The notes: generated from the letters alone by a model not told the origin. 64,000 nucleotides of DNA from Deinococcus sp. Arct2-2 (GCF_004801315.1 NZ_SSNW01000002.1:124001-188000); one strand, 5' to 3'. Numbered from the stretch's first letter, positions 45,294-55,826 are shown. Made by a program: numbers and translations.

Positions 45294-46505
45294 CTAACCC
45301 TCCAACCCCTGCGCTCTCAATTCGTGCAGCAGTGGCGCGTAGATGTGGCGCTCTCCACGTGGGCCGCAGCCATCCCACAGCCCGTTGGGGCAGGGGCGGT
45401 CATCATCCCAGCCCGCATGATTGAGGATCGGATAGAGGCACACGCCTTCCACCGGAACGCCCTGCTCCCGCGCCCGCCGCACCTCATCCGTCACGCCGCG
45501 CAGCCATTCAGGACGCGCTTCTCCCTCTGTGCCCGTCTCAGACAACCACAGGGGGCGGCCATAGCGGGTATGCACTTCGCCCAACAGGTCGCTCAGCGGG
45601 CGGTGCAGTGGGTGTCCGGCGGGCACATGCTCTCGCTCGTGGGCGAAGGGGTGAAAAATCCACTGGTTATAGGGATAGTAATTTAGCCCCACGATGTCCA
45701 GCGCCTCCGCGTAGCCGCCCAATTCGGGGTACAATCGCCCGCTCAGCATATCTAGCGTTTGATATTGCCCCAAGTGTTCGGCCTGCGCCAACGCTTCTTC
45801 GTGCAGGCGGTGCGGGTGGCAGCGACTCGATAGCAAGGGTTCGGCGTAGACAATCCGTACATTCGGCAGCACTCGGCGGAGCGCGTCAGTGGCCCGCAAC
45901 GCTGCCCGTACCAACTGCATTTTCAGCTCTAGCCCCCGCCCATGTGCAAACGGGTTCAGATAGCCCACGTCGCCGCCTGCCCACGTCAAAAATGAAATTT
46001 CGTTGATGGGGCACACGAATGGTACGGCGTTGGGGCCTCCTTGAGCCAGCACGGCTTCTTGGGCGATGACTGCGGCGCAGGCAGCGGCATAACGCCCAAA
46101 TTGTTCGGGGAATTCGGGCGAAAACACATCCACGAAATCGGGCCACCCGTAGTGGCACAAATCCCAAATAATTTGCATTCCAGTGTGGCGGGCAGCCCGC
46201 AGCATCGGCAACACGCTCCGAAAGTCGTATTCGCCAGGAGTATGTTCAATCAGGTGCCAGCGAAAGCCGTCGCGGGCAGTCTGCATTCCGATTTCCTTGA
46301 GGCGGCTGTAATCTTGTTCGGCAAAGCGGTCATGGGCGGTGGCGTCAATGACGTCCAAGCGCCGTCCTGCCCGCAGGCGCTGGGTAGAACATTCGAATCC
46401 GCCCTGAAAAAAGCTATGGAAGAGCTGTGAAACCATCGGCTGGACAACACAGTCGGGGGGATAAGTGACAGCCATGCCCACCATTTCGCCCAGATGGAGC
46501 TTCAT
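45294..46505 (-). CDS. Family 1-like glycoside hydrolase / beta-glucosidase-like protein
   Basis: A 403-residue TIM-barrel hydrolase. Visible features: FFQGGFECSTQRLRAGRRLDVIDATAHDRF, FRWHLIE, CHYGWPDF, the acid/base PINEISFL and the nucleophile LSETGTEGE, spaced as in GH1/GH5-clan enzymes. Its sequence family is often annotated as family 1 glycosylhydrolase; no secretion signal. It converges with the PucR gene and is divergent from the glycosyltransferase. The start could be 46505 or an internal ATG at 46482 or 46433. Confidence 0.72.
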   Translation of the reverse strand: MKLHLGEMVGMAVTYPPDCVVQPMVSQLFHSFFQGGFECSTQRLRAGRRLDVIDATAHDRFAEQDYSRLKEIGMQTARDGFRWHLIEHTPGEYDFRSVLPMLRAARHTGMQIIWDLCHYGWPDFVDVFSPEFPEQFGRYAAACAAVIAQEAVLAQGGPNAVPFVCPINEISFLTWAGGDVGYLNPFAHGRGLELKMQLVRAALRATDALRRVLPNVRIVYAEPLLSSRCHPHRLHEEALAQAEHLGQYQTLDMLSGRLYPELGGYAEALDIVGLNYYPYNQWIFHPFAHEREHVPAGHPLHRPLSDLLGEVHTRYGRPLWLSETGTEGEARPEWLRGVTDEVRRAREQGVPVEGVCLYPILNHAGWDDDRPCPNGLWDGCGPRGERHIYAPLLHELRAQGLEG

Positions 46506-46671
46506 TTCCAGATGAGAAATAATGAAACCACGCTCACTGATTTCTCAGCCCACAAACAAAGTTTATGAATTGGCCTTCGCTGGATTGGCACGGGCGAAGC
46601 CAGCTGGGGCGCTAAATTTCTCGAATGTGCCCACGCCCCATGACTCTCATCCCACAAAAAGGAAGTCTACT

Positions 46672-47844
46672 GTGACATATTCTGCATCCACTTCGCAAGC
46701 CCCCTCCCCCGCCCTGATCTGCATTGCCCACCTGCGGTGGGATTTCGTGTTTCAGCGTCCTCAACACCTGATGACGCGGGCCGCGCAAACCCGCAGCGTC
46801 TACTACGTGGAGGAGCCGATTTTTGGCGATCAGGGCGATACTATGGCGCTGCGAAAAGATCAGAGCGGCGTAACGGTATGCACGCCACACGTCACGCAGG
46901 GCTTAAGTGCCGACGAGTCCCAGGCGCGCACGGCCAAGCTGCTTCAAGGGCTGGTGCGAAATGAGGGGCTGACCGAGTACGTGCTGTGGGTCTATAGCCC
47001 GATGGAATTGCCGATCACGGCGGGCCTGAGTCCTGCACTGACGGTGTACGACTGCATGGACGAACTCGCCAATTTCCGCTATGCCCCGCCCGAATTGCTG
47101 ACCCGCGAAACCGAGCTGTTCCGCCGCGCCGACCTGGTGTTTACGGGGGGCCACCGCCTCTGGGAGGCCAAGCGCCACAAGCACTCCCGCGCTTTCCCGT
47201 TTCCGTCCAGCGTAGACGTGCCCCACTTCGCTGCCGCCCGCACCGTGAAGGCCGAACCCGAAGATCAGGCGGGATTGCCCGGCCCACGCCTCGGCTTTTA
47301 CGGCGTACTGGACGAACGGTTTGACGCCGCGCTGATGTCTGAACTGGCCGAGCGCCGCCCCGATTGGACGTTCGTGCTGCTGGGGCCAGTGGTCAAGGTG
47401 TCGCGTGAAGAGCTGCCGCAGGCCAGCAACGTGCATTATTTGGGCCAAAAAGGCTATGGGGATTTGCCTGCTTATCTAAGCGGCTGGGACGTGGCTCTGC
47501 TGCCGTTTGCCCGCAACGACGCCACCGAATTCATCTCGCCCACCAAAACCCCCGAGTACTTGGCGGCGGGTGTGCCCGTCGTGTCTACTGCCATTCATGA
47601 CGTGGTCCGGCCCTACGGCGAAGCTCAGTTGCTGGAAATCGCGCACGACGCGCAGGGTTTCGAAACGGCCATTCAGAAGCTGTTGGACGCACGCGGCACG
47701 GCGCAGGCCACCGAACGCCAGAGCCGCGCAGACGCCCACCTGAGCCAACTGTCTTGGGACAAGACATGGCAGGGGATGGAAGACCGGATGGCCGAAGCTG
47801 CCGCCGAACGCACAACTCTCGTGGTGGAGGCCGCCGATGACTGA
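46672..47844 (+). CDS. Glycosyltransferase family 1-like
   Basis: A 390-residue GT-B-type glycosyltransferase: N-terminal ICIAHLRWDFVFQRPQHLM, YVLWVYSPMELPI, and C-terminal FISPTKTPEYLAAGVPVVST (donor-binding EPEGE-like region). GTG start chosen at 46672 (AAAGGAAG 6 bases upstream); the earlier ATG at 46522 would add 50 unconserved residues. The downstream gene overlaps its stop by 8 bases and makes the galactofuranose donor precursor, so this may be a galactofuranosyl or related transferase (inference). Confidence 0.85.
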   Translation: MTYSASTSQAPSPALICIAHLRWDFVFQRPQHLMTRAAQTRSVYYVEEPIFGDQGDTMALRKDQSGVTVCTPHVTQGLSADESQARTAKLLQGLVRNEGLTEYVLWVYSPMELPITAGLSPALTVYDCMDELANFRYAPPELLTRETELFRRADLVFTGGHRLWEAKRHKHSRAFPFPSSVDVPHFAAARTVKAEPEDQAGLPGPRLGFYGVLDERFDAALMSELAERRPDWTFVLLGPVVKVSREELPQASNVHYLGQKGYGDLPAYLSGWDVALLPFARNDATEFISPTKTPEYLAAGVPVVSTAIHDVVRPYGEAQLLEIAHDAQGFETAIQKLLDARGTAQATERQSRADAHLSQLSWDKTWQGMEDRMAEAAAERTTLVVEAADD

Positions 47845-49009
47845 TTCTTTAACTCTCAATATGCAGGGCAGCCGGAAAAAGCAGGGATTTGACTATTTGA
47901 TCGTGGGTGCCGGGTTCGCTGGATCGGTGTTGGCTGAGCGCCTTGCCAGCGTGGGGAAGCGCGTGCTGATCGTTGATCGTCGCCCGCATATTGGCGGCAA
48001 CGCCTATGACCGCCACGACGAGGCAGGCATTCTGATTCATCCGTATGGCCCGCACATTTTCCATACCAATTCGCGGCAGGTGTTCGATTACTTGTCGCAA
48101 TTTACAGCGTGGCGGCCTTACGAACACCGCGTTCTTGCCAATGTGGACGGCCAAAAGCTGCCTATTCCCATCAATCTCGACACCGTGAACCGCCTGTACG
48201 GCCTGAGCCTGACCGCCGCGCAACTCGAAGACTACTTTTCCAGCGTGGCTGAACCCGTTGAGCAGGTGCGAACCAGCGAAGACGTGATCGTGAACCGGGT
48301 AGGCCGCGACCTGTACAACAAATTTTTCCGGGGCTACACCCGCAAACAGTGGGGCCTTGACCCCTCCGAACTCGATTCTTCGGTCACCGCACGCGTACCG
48401 ACCCGCACCAGCCGCGACGACCGCTACTTTACCGACACCTATCAGGCCATGCCGCGTCACGGGTATACGCGCATGTTCGAAGCGATGCTGGCGCACCCTC
48501 ACATCAGCGTGATGCTAAATACCGATTACCGCGACGTAATCGACATGCTGCCGCACGATCACCTGATTTATACCGGCCCCATCGACACGTTTTTCGACTT
48601 CCGCTATGGCCGATTGCCCTACCGCAGCCTGAATTTTGAACACGTCACGTTGCCGCAGGAGCAGTTTCAGCCGGTGGGCACAGTCAACCATCCCAACGAT
48701 TCCACCTTTACCCGCGTGTCGGAATTCAAGCACATCACGGGGCAAACGCACGCGCAGACCAGTCTCGTGTACGAATATCCCACCTCAGAGGGCGACCCTT
48801 ACTATCCTGTGCCGCGCCCTGAAAACGCTGAGCTGTACCGCAAGTATGCCGCCGACGCCGAAGCCTTGCAGGGCGTGACTTTCGTAGGCCGCCTCGCCAC
48901 GTACAAGTACTACAACATGGATCAGGTGGTGGCGCAGGCGTTGATGACCTTTAAGCAGTTGGAGCCTGATCTGGCAGGTGTGAGGACGGAGGCGGAAGTT
49001 CAGGTCTAG
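47837..49009 (+). CDS. glf: UDP-galactopyranose mutase
   Basis: Flavoenzyme converting UDP-galactopyranose to UDP-galactofuranose for cell-surface glycans. 390 residues, normal length. The FAD motif GAGFAGSVLAERLA near residue 23 is followed by IGGNAYDRHDEAGI, YGPHIFHTNS, FFRGYTRKQWG and the C-terminal VTFVGRLATYKYYNMDQVV, all typical Glf signatures. It overlaps the glycosyltransferase by 8 bases. About 200 bases follow before parA. Confidence 0.95.
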   Translation: MTDSLTLNMQGSRKKQGFDYLIVGAGFAGSVLAERLASVGKRVLIVDRRPHIGGNAYDRHDEAGILIHPYGPHIFHTNSRQVFDYLSQFTAWRPYEHRVLANVDGQKLPIPINLDTVNRLYGLSLTAAQLEDYFSSVAEPVEQVRTSEDVIVNRVGRDLYNKFFRGYTRKQWGLDPSELDSSVTARVPTRTSRDDRYFTDTYQAMPRHGYTRMFEAMLAHPHISVMLNTDYRDVIDMLPHDHLIYTGPIDTFFDFRYGRLPYRSLNFEHVTLPQEQFQPVGTVNHPNDSTFTRVSEFKHITGQTHAQTSLVYEYPTSEGDPYYPVPRPENAELYRKYAADAEALQGVTFVGRLATYKYYNMDQVVAQALMTFKQLEPDLAGVRTEAEVQV

Positions 49010-49210
49010 GGTGCCGCTTGGGGGTTGGTGGCTATGAAGGTGCCGCTCCCTAACACCTCAACTCCGGGCAAGCCCAGGCGTGTTCCACCGCTCTTCGGAG
49101 CAGCTATTTCAAGTTGAAGGCGGCCCGCTGATGTAGGGGCCGCCGCTCCGTGTCGCCGAATGCCCACGCCCGAGGTGCGCTGAAGCCGACTCGCGCTACT
49201 CTAAGCGTAG
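49010..49210 (+). other. Spacer upstream of parA
   Basis: Roughly 200 bases without a gene. GCTCTTCGGAGC at 49090-49101 is a short perfect dyad. No CACGTG site, iterons or DnaA-box array are seen here. TACTCT at 49197-49202 ends 8 bases before the parA ATG and is a likely -10 box. Confidence 0.45.
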
Positions 49211-50008
49211 ATGCAAACGCTAACGCTCTTTAATCATGCGGGTGGGGTGATGAAAACCAGCCTGACGCGGGATGTGGGCTACACGCTCGCACACTCCGGG
49301 CTCCGGGTTTTGCTGATCGACCTCGATCCTCAGGCCAACTTGACCGACTGGCTGGGCGTAGAAGCTGTGCGCCGCGAACAGACCGCCTACGGTATGGCGA
49401 CGCGGGGCGATCCCTTGCCTGTGCCGGTGCCTGTGCATGGCCTGCACCTCATTCCCAGCGACGTGTCTTTGGCACTGGCAGAAGGGCAGATGATGGGCGT
49501 GGTGGGGGCGCACCTGCACCTGCGGGGAGCGCTGGCACAGGTCTCAGATCAATACGACGTGGTGCTGATCGACAGTCCCCCCAGTCTCGGCCAACTGTCC
49601 ATCTTGGCGGCCCTGGCCGCCGATCACCTGATCGTGCCCGTGCCGACGCGCCAAAAAGGAATGAACGCGCTGGCCGGGTTGGGTGAGGCGATGGCCACTT
49701 ACCGCAAGCTGCGCCCCGACCTGACGGTGGGCCTGTATGTGCCCACGCTCTACGACGCCCGACGTTCTCATGACCGTGAGGCGTATGCGGCCTTACAAGG
49801 CATTCTGAAACCCCTTGCCAGCCCGATTCCAGACCGGGGAGCCGTGTGGAACGACAGTGCCAGTGCGGGCCAACCGGTTGGCGTGTACGCGCCAGGTTCG
49901 CCTGTGCACGCCGACGTGTTGCGCGTGACCGCCGAAATCGCAGCCGTCATCGGGCTGCCATTTCACCTCAGCGAACCCGATCCAGCCGGAGCAGAGGTAC
50001 AGCGGTGA
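49211..50008 (+). CDS. ParA family partition ATPase (atypical Walker A)
   Basis: A 265-residue P-loop ATPase for DNA segregation, partner of the downstream ParB. The deviant Walker A reads [15 protein letters not shown], so the normal KGGVGKT has Ala in place of the signature Lys and Met before the catalytic Lys; Walker A' and B are [13 protein letters not shown] and [11 protein letters not shown]. The rest ([23 protein letters not shown]) is typical ParA. A leaderless start is supported by TACTCT. parB starts at the stop codon (GTGA). Confidence 0.9.
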   Translation: MQTLTLFNHAGGVMKTSLTRDVGYTLAHSGLRVLLIDLDPQANLTDWLGVEAVRREQTAYGMATRGDPLPVPVPVHGLHLIPSDVSLALAEGQMMGVVGAHLHLRGALAQVSDQYDVVLIDSPPSLGQLSILAALAADHLIVPVPTRQKGMNALAGLGEAMATYRKLRPDLTVGLYVPTLYDARRSHDREAYAALQGILKPLASPIPDRGAVWNDSASAGQPVGVYAPGSPVHADVLRVTAEIAAVIGLPFHLSEPDPAGAEVQR

Positions 50009-50892
50009 GTGCCAAAAGTCGCCCTGCCGTCCGGCCTGTCGTCGGTTCGCGCCTCAGCGGGCTGGTCTCTGGCGTGGAAGCCCTATCTCAGCCCGCTTCG
50101 ACGAGTCTGCCCGTCGCGGCCTTACAAGCCGGAACCTTCCAGCCCCGCGTGCATTTTGCACCTGAAGCGCTGGAAGATTTGGCCCGCAGCATTCGTGAAC
50201 AGGGCGTGCTGCAACCGCTGTTGGTGCGTCCGTTGGCCGGGGGCCGCTACGAAATTATGGCTGGAGAACGGCGCTGGCGGGCGGCAAGCTTGGCCGGACT
50301 TGCCGAGGTTCCCGTTCTGATCCGTGACCTGGACGATGCACAGGCACGGTTGGCTGCTGCCGTAGAAAACTTGCAACGCGAGAATTTAAATGTGATTGAG
50401 GAAGTCCGGGCGCGGCTGCAAGTGGCCGCCGCAACGCTGAACGTGCCGGAAACCGAAGCTGTGGCCCGGATGTTCGCGCTAGACCGCACGCCGGAGGCCG
50501 ACCCAGAAATTGTGTCACGCCTCGATACGACCTTTGGCGCACTGGGCCGCGAGTCGTGGCGTTCGTTTATTCGCAACCGCGCCGCCGTCCTCAACTTGCC
50601 CGAAGACGTGCAGACCGCCGTGCGTCTAGGTCTGGATTACCGCAAGGCATTGGTCATTGGCCGTGTTGCCGATGCCGACGCCCGCGCCAAGTTATTGCAC
50701 TCCGCCGAAGCGGGAGCCACTGTGCAAGACCTCCGCGCACAGGTTGCACCTACCGCTGAACCCGCCGAGGGTTGGCAAGCAGTGGCTCGCCGCCTCAGCC
50801 ATAATCGGGCACTGGATAACCTTGACCCCGCCCGACGCAAAAAAGTTGAGCGGTTGCTGGGGCAAGTGCGGGCTTTGCTGGACGGCGAATAA
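50005..50892 (+). CDS. ParB family partition protein (divergent DNA-binding region)
   Basis: A 295-residue ParB-type centromere-binding CTPase. The N-terminal part is canonical: [15 protein letters not shown], the CTP-binding GERRWRAA near residue 88 and ENLQRENLN. The usual helix-turn-helix region that follows is hard to see: between [13 protein letters not shown] and NLPEDVQ there is a longer, unusual segment with [20 protein letters not shown]. This suggests a binding site different from canonical parS. GTG start at the parA stop. The first CACGTG palindrome downstream is 16 bases past its stop. Confidence 0.9.
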   Translation: MSAKSRPAVRPVVGSRLSGLVSGVEALSQPASTSLPVAALQAGTFQPRVHFAPEALEDLARSIREQGVLQPLLVRPLAGGRYEIMAGERRWRAASLAGLAEVPVLIRDLDDAQARLAAAVENLQRENLNVIEEVRARLQVAAATLNVPETEAVARMFALDRTPEADPEIVSRLDTTFGALGRESWRSFIRNRAAVLNLPEDVQTAVRLGLDYRKALVIGRVADADARAKLLHSAEAGATVQDLRAQVAPTAEPAEGWQAVARRLSHNRALDNLDPARRKKVERLLGQVRALLDGE

Positions 50893-50907
50893 CCAAATCT
50901 GACAAGT

Positions 50908-50927
50908 TGCTCGTCACGTGACGAGCA
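50908..50927. repeat. CACGTG palindrome, copy 5 (20-bp perfect), 3' of parB
   Basis: Lies between the stop codons of parB (16 bases) and of the convergent unknown gene (18 bases). It is followed on the plus strand by GTTTTTTG, making it a plausible terminator, and it is a candidate binding site for the neighbouring ParB because of its CACGTG centre. Confidence 0.95.
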
Positions 50928-50945
50928 GTTTTTTGCTCTGCCAAC

Positions 50946-51680
50946 TTACTCCATATCTAGGTCTGCATCTACAGCCGCCGACAGCCTCAGTAGTGGCCCA
51001 CTCCCCGGAATCATGGCAAAGTCACACAGGGACAGAAACGTGGCGTCGTTTTGGCTGGCGCTCACACCTACCGTCAACTCCACCTCGCCTTCCAGTGCAG
51101 ACAGGACGTAGTTCACGGCGCTTTCGGGGTTAATTTCACGCGGCAGCATGGTCAGCAGGTCGCCTTCACGCATCAGGCGCAGGTCGCCCCGGAATGGGCC
51201 TTCTTCTAGCCAGGTGGCCCACGTCAGAGCAGCCGCGTCCAGCGCGTAATCGAGGTCGTGCGGGTGGGTCAGGCGCACCAGCAGCGGACGGCCCGCCCGT
51301 TCTATCAACTCGGCCTCGGTGCCCAGTTGCCCCAGTTGCCCGATATGCTGCGCCGCTTGAAACGCCAGATTCAGGGCGTCGGCCCGCTGCGCCAGCGTTT
51401 CTACGGTCAGTCGCCGCCACGCCGGGTCTTCTTCTCCGTCCGGATTGACCACGACTGCACCGTGCAGCAACACTTGCCAAGAGAAAAAGGCAGCGGGAAC
51501 GTTCAGCAACTCGTCCTCGTTCATGCCCGTGACTGGGATGAGCGTGGCCTCGTGCAGCAAGCGGGACAGGCCCGACATGCGGCGGTCAAACTCTCCCACG
51601 ACGAAGGCGTCGGCAGGGAAACCGTCCGAAGTGGGCGCGGCAGTGAAGGTATCCACCGGGTTCAGGAAGGCGTAAATCAT
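50946..51680 (-). CDS. Protein of unknown function flanked by two CACGTG palindromes
   Basis: A 244-residue soluble protein, acidic, with no domain I can name. Segments such as LLHEATLIPVTGMNEDELLN, FFSWQVLLHGAVVV and RPLLVRLTHPHDLDYALDAA suggest an alpha/beta fold. No signal peptide or membrane segment. It is convergent with parB and sits exactly between copies 5 and 6 of the palindrome. TAGCAT (minus strand, 51692-51687) lies 6 bases before its ATG, a leaderless start. A role in partition is possible but only by position. Confidence 0.7.
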   Translation of the reverse strand: MIYAFLNPVDTFTAAPTSDGFPADAFVVGEFDRRMSGLSRLLHEATLIPVTGMNEDELLNVPAAFFSWQVLLHGAVVVNPDGEEDPAWRRLTVETLAQRADALNLAFQAAQHIGQLGQLGTEAELIERAGRPLLVRLTHPHDLDYALDAAALTWATWLEEGPFRGDLRLMREGDLLTMLPREINPESAVNYVLSALEGEVELTVGVSASQNDATFLSLCDFAMIPGSGPLLRLSAAVDADLDME

Positions 51681-51686
51681 GCGCCC

Positions 51687-51692
51687 ATGCTA
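51687..51692 (-). promoter_or_regulatory. -10 box for leaderless gene at 51680
   Basis: TAGCAT on the minus strand ends 6 bases before the ATG at 51680; no ribosome site is visible. Confidence 0.55.
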
Positions 51693-51715
51693 GGGCAAGC
51701 AAGCCCCCCGAAGCC

Positions 51716-51733
51716 GCTCGTCACGTGACGAGC
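51716..51733. repeat. CACGTG palindrome, copy 6 (18-bp core)
   Basis: The minimal copy: GCTCGTCACGTGACGAGC without further matching bases. It lies 5 bases after the stop of the leftward hpaI gene and 35 bases upstream of the unknown leftward gene, so at the 3' end of the homoprotocatechuate operon. Confidence 0.95.
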
Positions 51734-51738
51734 AACAT

Positions 51739-52510
51739 TTACCTGAGTTTGAACTTGGCGGCAAGTTGTGTGCTGGTGCGGGCTAAGAGGGTTACATCTA
51801 CCCCTACGGCGACAAACGAATAGCCCCATCCCAAATAGGTGCGGGCCACAGATTCGTCGGTAGCGAGGATGCCCGCTGGCTTGCCTACAGCTTTGAGGCG
51901 GGCTGCGGCGGCCTGAATTGCGGCCTGAACATCAGCATGATTGGGATTGCCCAAGTGACCCATGCTGGCGGCGAGGTCGGCGGGGCCGATGAACACACCG
52001 TCTACACCGTCTGTGGCAGCAATGTCTTCCAACTCACCCAGCGCCGCCGCCGACTCTACTTGCACGATTAGGCAGATGCCCTCGTTGGCGTGCTGCACAT
52101 ACTCAGTGTCGCGGGAAAAGGCGCTGGCACGGGCTAAGGCGCTGCCCACGCCCCGAATGCCCTGCGGCGGATAGCGTGTTGCAGCCACCACTGCGCGGGC
52201 TCGCTCCGCCGTTTCTACCATCGGGATCAGCAGGTTGCGTGCGCCGATGTCTAGCAGTTGCTTGATCAGCACGGGGTCGCCCACTGGGGGCCGCACCACC
52301 GCCGCCGAGGGATACGGCGCAACGGCTTGAAGCTGTGCCAGTGTGGAACGCAGGTCGTTGGGCGCGTGTTCGCCGTCGATCAAGAGCCAATCGAATCCTG
52401 CCCCTGCACAGATTTCTGCACTATAAGGATCGGCCAACGCCAGCCAGAAGCCGAACAAATGTTCGCCAGCACCCAAGCGCGTTTTAAAAGTGTTATTTGC
52501 CAGAGTGTTG

Positions 52511-52521
<11 letters not shown>
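51739..52521 (-). CDS. hpaI: HpcH/HpaI family aldolase (4-hydroxy-2-oxoheptanedioate aldolase)
   Basis: Last step of the homoprotocatechuate meta pathway: cleaves 4-hydroxy-2-oxoheptanedioate to pyruvate and succinate semialdehyde. 260 residues, the class II aldolase family of HpcH. Metal and substrate motifs include [26 protein letters not shown] and [17 protein letters not shown], where Glu and Asp ligands fit the family. It overlaps the hpaH end by 11 bases. It is the last gene of the leftward operon and is followed by palindrome copy 6. Confidence 0.92.
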
Positions 52522-53350
<829 letters not shown>

Positions 53351-53362
53351 CCTTGCCACACG

Positions 53363-54346
53363 TTAAATAACATGAACCGGCATTCCCTTCAGCTCGCCTT
53401 CTTTCGCCTCAATCCAGCCGCCCTCAAACGCTTCTAGGCTGGAGCCTTCTTCAAACCAACTGCGCGGCGTTTTGGCTCCCCACAAGGTTTGTCGGCGGGG
53501 ATCGTTCAGATGCCAGCGGATCGGCTCGAAATCCGGGTCAACCGTGATGTAGTCGCTGGTATACAGTTCGATCCGGTGGCCGTCCGGGTCGCGGACATAC
53601 AGAAAAAAGGCGTTGGAAATGCCGTGGCGTCCGGGACCGCGCTCTATCCGTTCGGGCTGCCGCGCCCCGGCCAAGATGTCGCAGGTGCGGATAATGCTCA
53701 TGGCATCGGGCATCCAGTAGGCCCAGTGATGCAGGCGGGGGCCGGTGCCGTTGGTCATGGCGAGGTCGTGGACGCCGCCGCGCCGCTGCACCCACGCTGC
53801 CCAGATTCGGCCCTCATCGTCCTCGGTATATTCCGACGTGCGAAAGCCCAGTTCTTTGGCATACCAGTCGCGCATCTTGCCCACTTCGGGCGTCATCACA
53901 TTCACATGGTCTACCCGTTGCAGGCCCGGCCCCCGGTGCAAATGGTAGTCCTGTAGCAGCCAAGGGTACGTCACACTTTCGCGGAAAAGGGCGACGGGCA
54001 CACCAAATGGGTCTTGCATTCGCAGCATTCGGGGGCGGTCTCGTTCGGATTCCCAGCGGTAGGGGAGGCCTTCGCGTTCGGCCAGCGCCGCCATGCGTTC
54101 CAAATCGGCGTCGGCCCGCACGCGGTAAGCAATGTGCCGCACGCCCGCTTGCCCCGCAAGTTCTAGTTTCAGCGTCCATTCGCGGTCTTCTACACCGCGC
54201 AAATACAGCGCGTCCGGTTCTTCGTGCAGCACGTTCAGGCCCAGCAGGTCTACGTAAAAGGCACGGCTGGCGGCCAAATCCGTCACTGTGAAGATAGTGT
54301 GGGCAATCCGGATGATGTCGGGCATGCCTTGAGACAGATCAGTCAT
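53363..54346 (-). CDS. hpaD: 3,4-dihydroxyphenylacetate 2,3-dioxygenase (extradiol)
   Basis: Cleaves the aromatic ring of homoprotocatechuate. 327 residues with two vicinal-oxygen-chelate modules: [25 protein letters not shown] near the start and [23 protein letters not shown] in the second. Iron ligands are consistent with His in HVNVM, His in LHHWAYW and Glu in HRIELY. This matches the type I Fe/Mn HPCD (Brevibacterium/Arthrobacter type) rather than the E. coli HpaD fold. It overlaps hpaB by 8 bases. Confidence 0.93.
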   Translation of the reverse strand: MTDLSQGMPDIIRIAHTIFTVTDLAASRAFYVDLLGLNVLHEEPDALYLRGVEDREWTLKLELAGQAGVRHIAYRVRADADLERMAALAEREGLPYRWESERDRPRMLRMQDPFGVPVALFRESVTYPWLLQDYHLHRGPGLQRVDHVNVMTPEVGKMRDWYAKELGFRTSEYTEDDEGRIWAAWVQRRGGVHDLAMTNGTGPRLHHWAYWMPDAMSIIRTCDILAGARQPERIERGPGRHGISNAFFLYVRDPDGHRIELYTSDYITVDPDFEPIRWHLNDPRRQTLWGAKTPRSWFEEGSSLEAFEGGWIEAKEGELKGMPVHVI

Positions 54347-55826
54347 CGGCGGCCACGGCTTCGGGCGTCTCGCTGCGTTTTAGGAAGGTGTGAATCCGCT
54401 CTACATACGGCGCTTTGTCGTACACGTCGTACAGGGCCGAGCGCATCCTCACTGGGTCGCCGAAAAAGAACTTTTCATACAGGTTTTGCCGCCCGCCAAA
54501 GCTGCTCATGGTCATGTCCCATGCGAGCCGGAACAGTTTCAGACGTTCTTCGGCGCTGGCGTTTCCGGCCTGCAAATACTTGGCGATCATCGGCCCCAGC
54601 GGGCCTTCCCGGTCGGCCTTGCTCGGCATCATGATGATTCCCGACGCGCCCAACAACTGAATCAGTTCAGTCAGGCGGGCGTACACGGCGGGGTAATAGT
54701 TGCGGGCGGCGTCCAGTGGGCCACGCGCCGGGGTCATCACGCCGTATTGGTTGAGGGTTGCGCCGTCACGGGCCGCCACTTCCAGCGCTTTCATAATTTC
54801 CAGCGTCAAAATAAACTCGCTGACTTTCTCCTGAACATGTTGAAACTGCCCGCTGCCAATAGCGTTCACGATGCCCTGCGCGACGCCCAGCAGAGCCTCG
54901 GTTTTGGCAATTTTCAGATTCACCACCTGATAGGCCATGTGGAGTACGGCGTCGGTGCCCGCGTAGGCTTTGTTCGCCAGTTCGGTGTCGTACAGCAGGA
55001 ACACACGCTCCCAAGGCACCAGCACGTCGTCGAAGATGACGAAGGCGTCTTGCTCATCAAAGCGGCTGCCCAGTGGGTGGTCTTCGGGGTCGCGGCCAAT
55101 ATCGAACGGTTCGCGGCACTGAAAGCTGAGGCCGGGGGCGTTGGTCGGCAGCGCAAAGCCCATCGCGTAGCGCGATTTGTCGGCGTTCTCCTTGAGAACC
55201 GTTGACGGAAACACCAAGATTTCATCGGCAATCGGCAGGGTCGCCATCATGCGTGCGCCGCGCACCACCACGCCGTCTTCCCGCTCCTCCACCACGCCCA
55301 GCGCAATATAGGGGTCGGGCATCTCGGAGGCTTGCTTGGCCCGGTTCACCTGCGGATTGGTCAGCGCGTGCGTCAGGCAGAGGTCGTTACGCCGCACGAA
55401 CTCGTAATAGTTCCGCATATTGGCTGCAAAATCGCGCTGGCCCTCGCCGCTGGCCCCGCACGCGCCGAAGTAGGCCGCGCCCAATCCGGCGGCCATCACG
55501 TTGGCATTCATGTAGTCGGGCGCACGGCCCAAAAAGCCGAGGGAATAGTTGGCTCGAAGGTGATGTGCCTTGCCAATCCGGGCCAAATCAGCCTTGCTGC
55601 GCGGCACGAAAAAGCTCATGGCGTAGTGTTCGCCGTCCTCTTCAAAACTGAGCATGTCGCGCAAATCGGGTTGATGCTGAAGGTCGTACAACCCTGCCAA
55701 ACTGCGGGCCATATTGCGCGTGGCCGGGTGCGTGGTGGGATCGGTGACGCGCTCGCCGTCGATGTACAGCGTCGGCGGCTGGTGCTGAAGGCGGTCTAGA
55801 AACTGCTGTCCGGTCAGAATAGCCAT
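54339..55826 (-). CDS. hpaB: 4-hydroxyphenylacetate 3-monooxygenase, oxygenase component
   Basis: FADH2-dependent hydroxylation of 4-hydroxyphenylacetate to homoprotocatechuate. 495 residues, typical of the HpaB family (acyl-CoA dehydrogenase fold). Seen: [56 protein letters not shown] and [20 protein letters not shown]. The reductase partner HpaC is not in the window and must be encoded elsewhere or be a general flavin reductase. A 124-base repeat region separates it from the hpaE stop. Confidence 0.94.
   Translation of the reverse strand: MAILTGQQFLDRLQHQPPTLYIDGERVTDPTTHPATRNMARSLAGLYDLQHQPDLRDMLSFEEDGEHYAMSFFVPRSKADLARIGKAHHLRANYSLGFLGRAPDYMNANVMAAGLGAAYFGACGASGEGQRDFAANMRNYYEFVRRNDLCLTHALTNPQVNRAKQASEMPDPYIALGVVEEREDGVVVRGARMMATLPIADEILVFPSTVLKENADKSRYAMGFALPTNAPGLSFQCREPFDIGRDPEDHPLGSRFDEQDAFVIFDDVLVPWERVFLLYDTELANKAYAGTDAVLHMAYQVVNLKIAKTEALLGVAQGIVNAIGSGQFQHVQEKVSEFILTLEIMKALEVAARDGATLNQYGVMTPARGPLDAARNYYPAVYARLTELIQLLGASGIIMMPSKADREGPLGPMIAKYLQAGNASAEERLKLFRLAWDMTMSSFGGRQNLYEKFFFGDPVRMRSALYDVYDKAPYVERIHTFLKRSETPEAVAADD

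Noticed and set aside
49010..49210. Replication origin next to parA
   Set aside because: No iterons, DnaA-box cluster or replication initiator gene is visible; only a short dyad and a -10 box.
5348..51733. Palindrome copies as a CRISPR array
   Set aside because: They are dispersed over 46 kb with genes between and no spacer pattern or cas genes.
5348..51733. Palindrome as the known Deinococcus radiation/desiccation response motif
   Set aside because: That motif, as I recall it, is an AT-rich 17-base dyad upstream of repair genes; the present one is GC-rich, CACGTG-centred and mostly downstream of genes, and no repair gene is adjacent.
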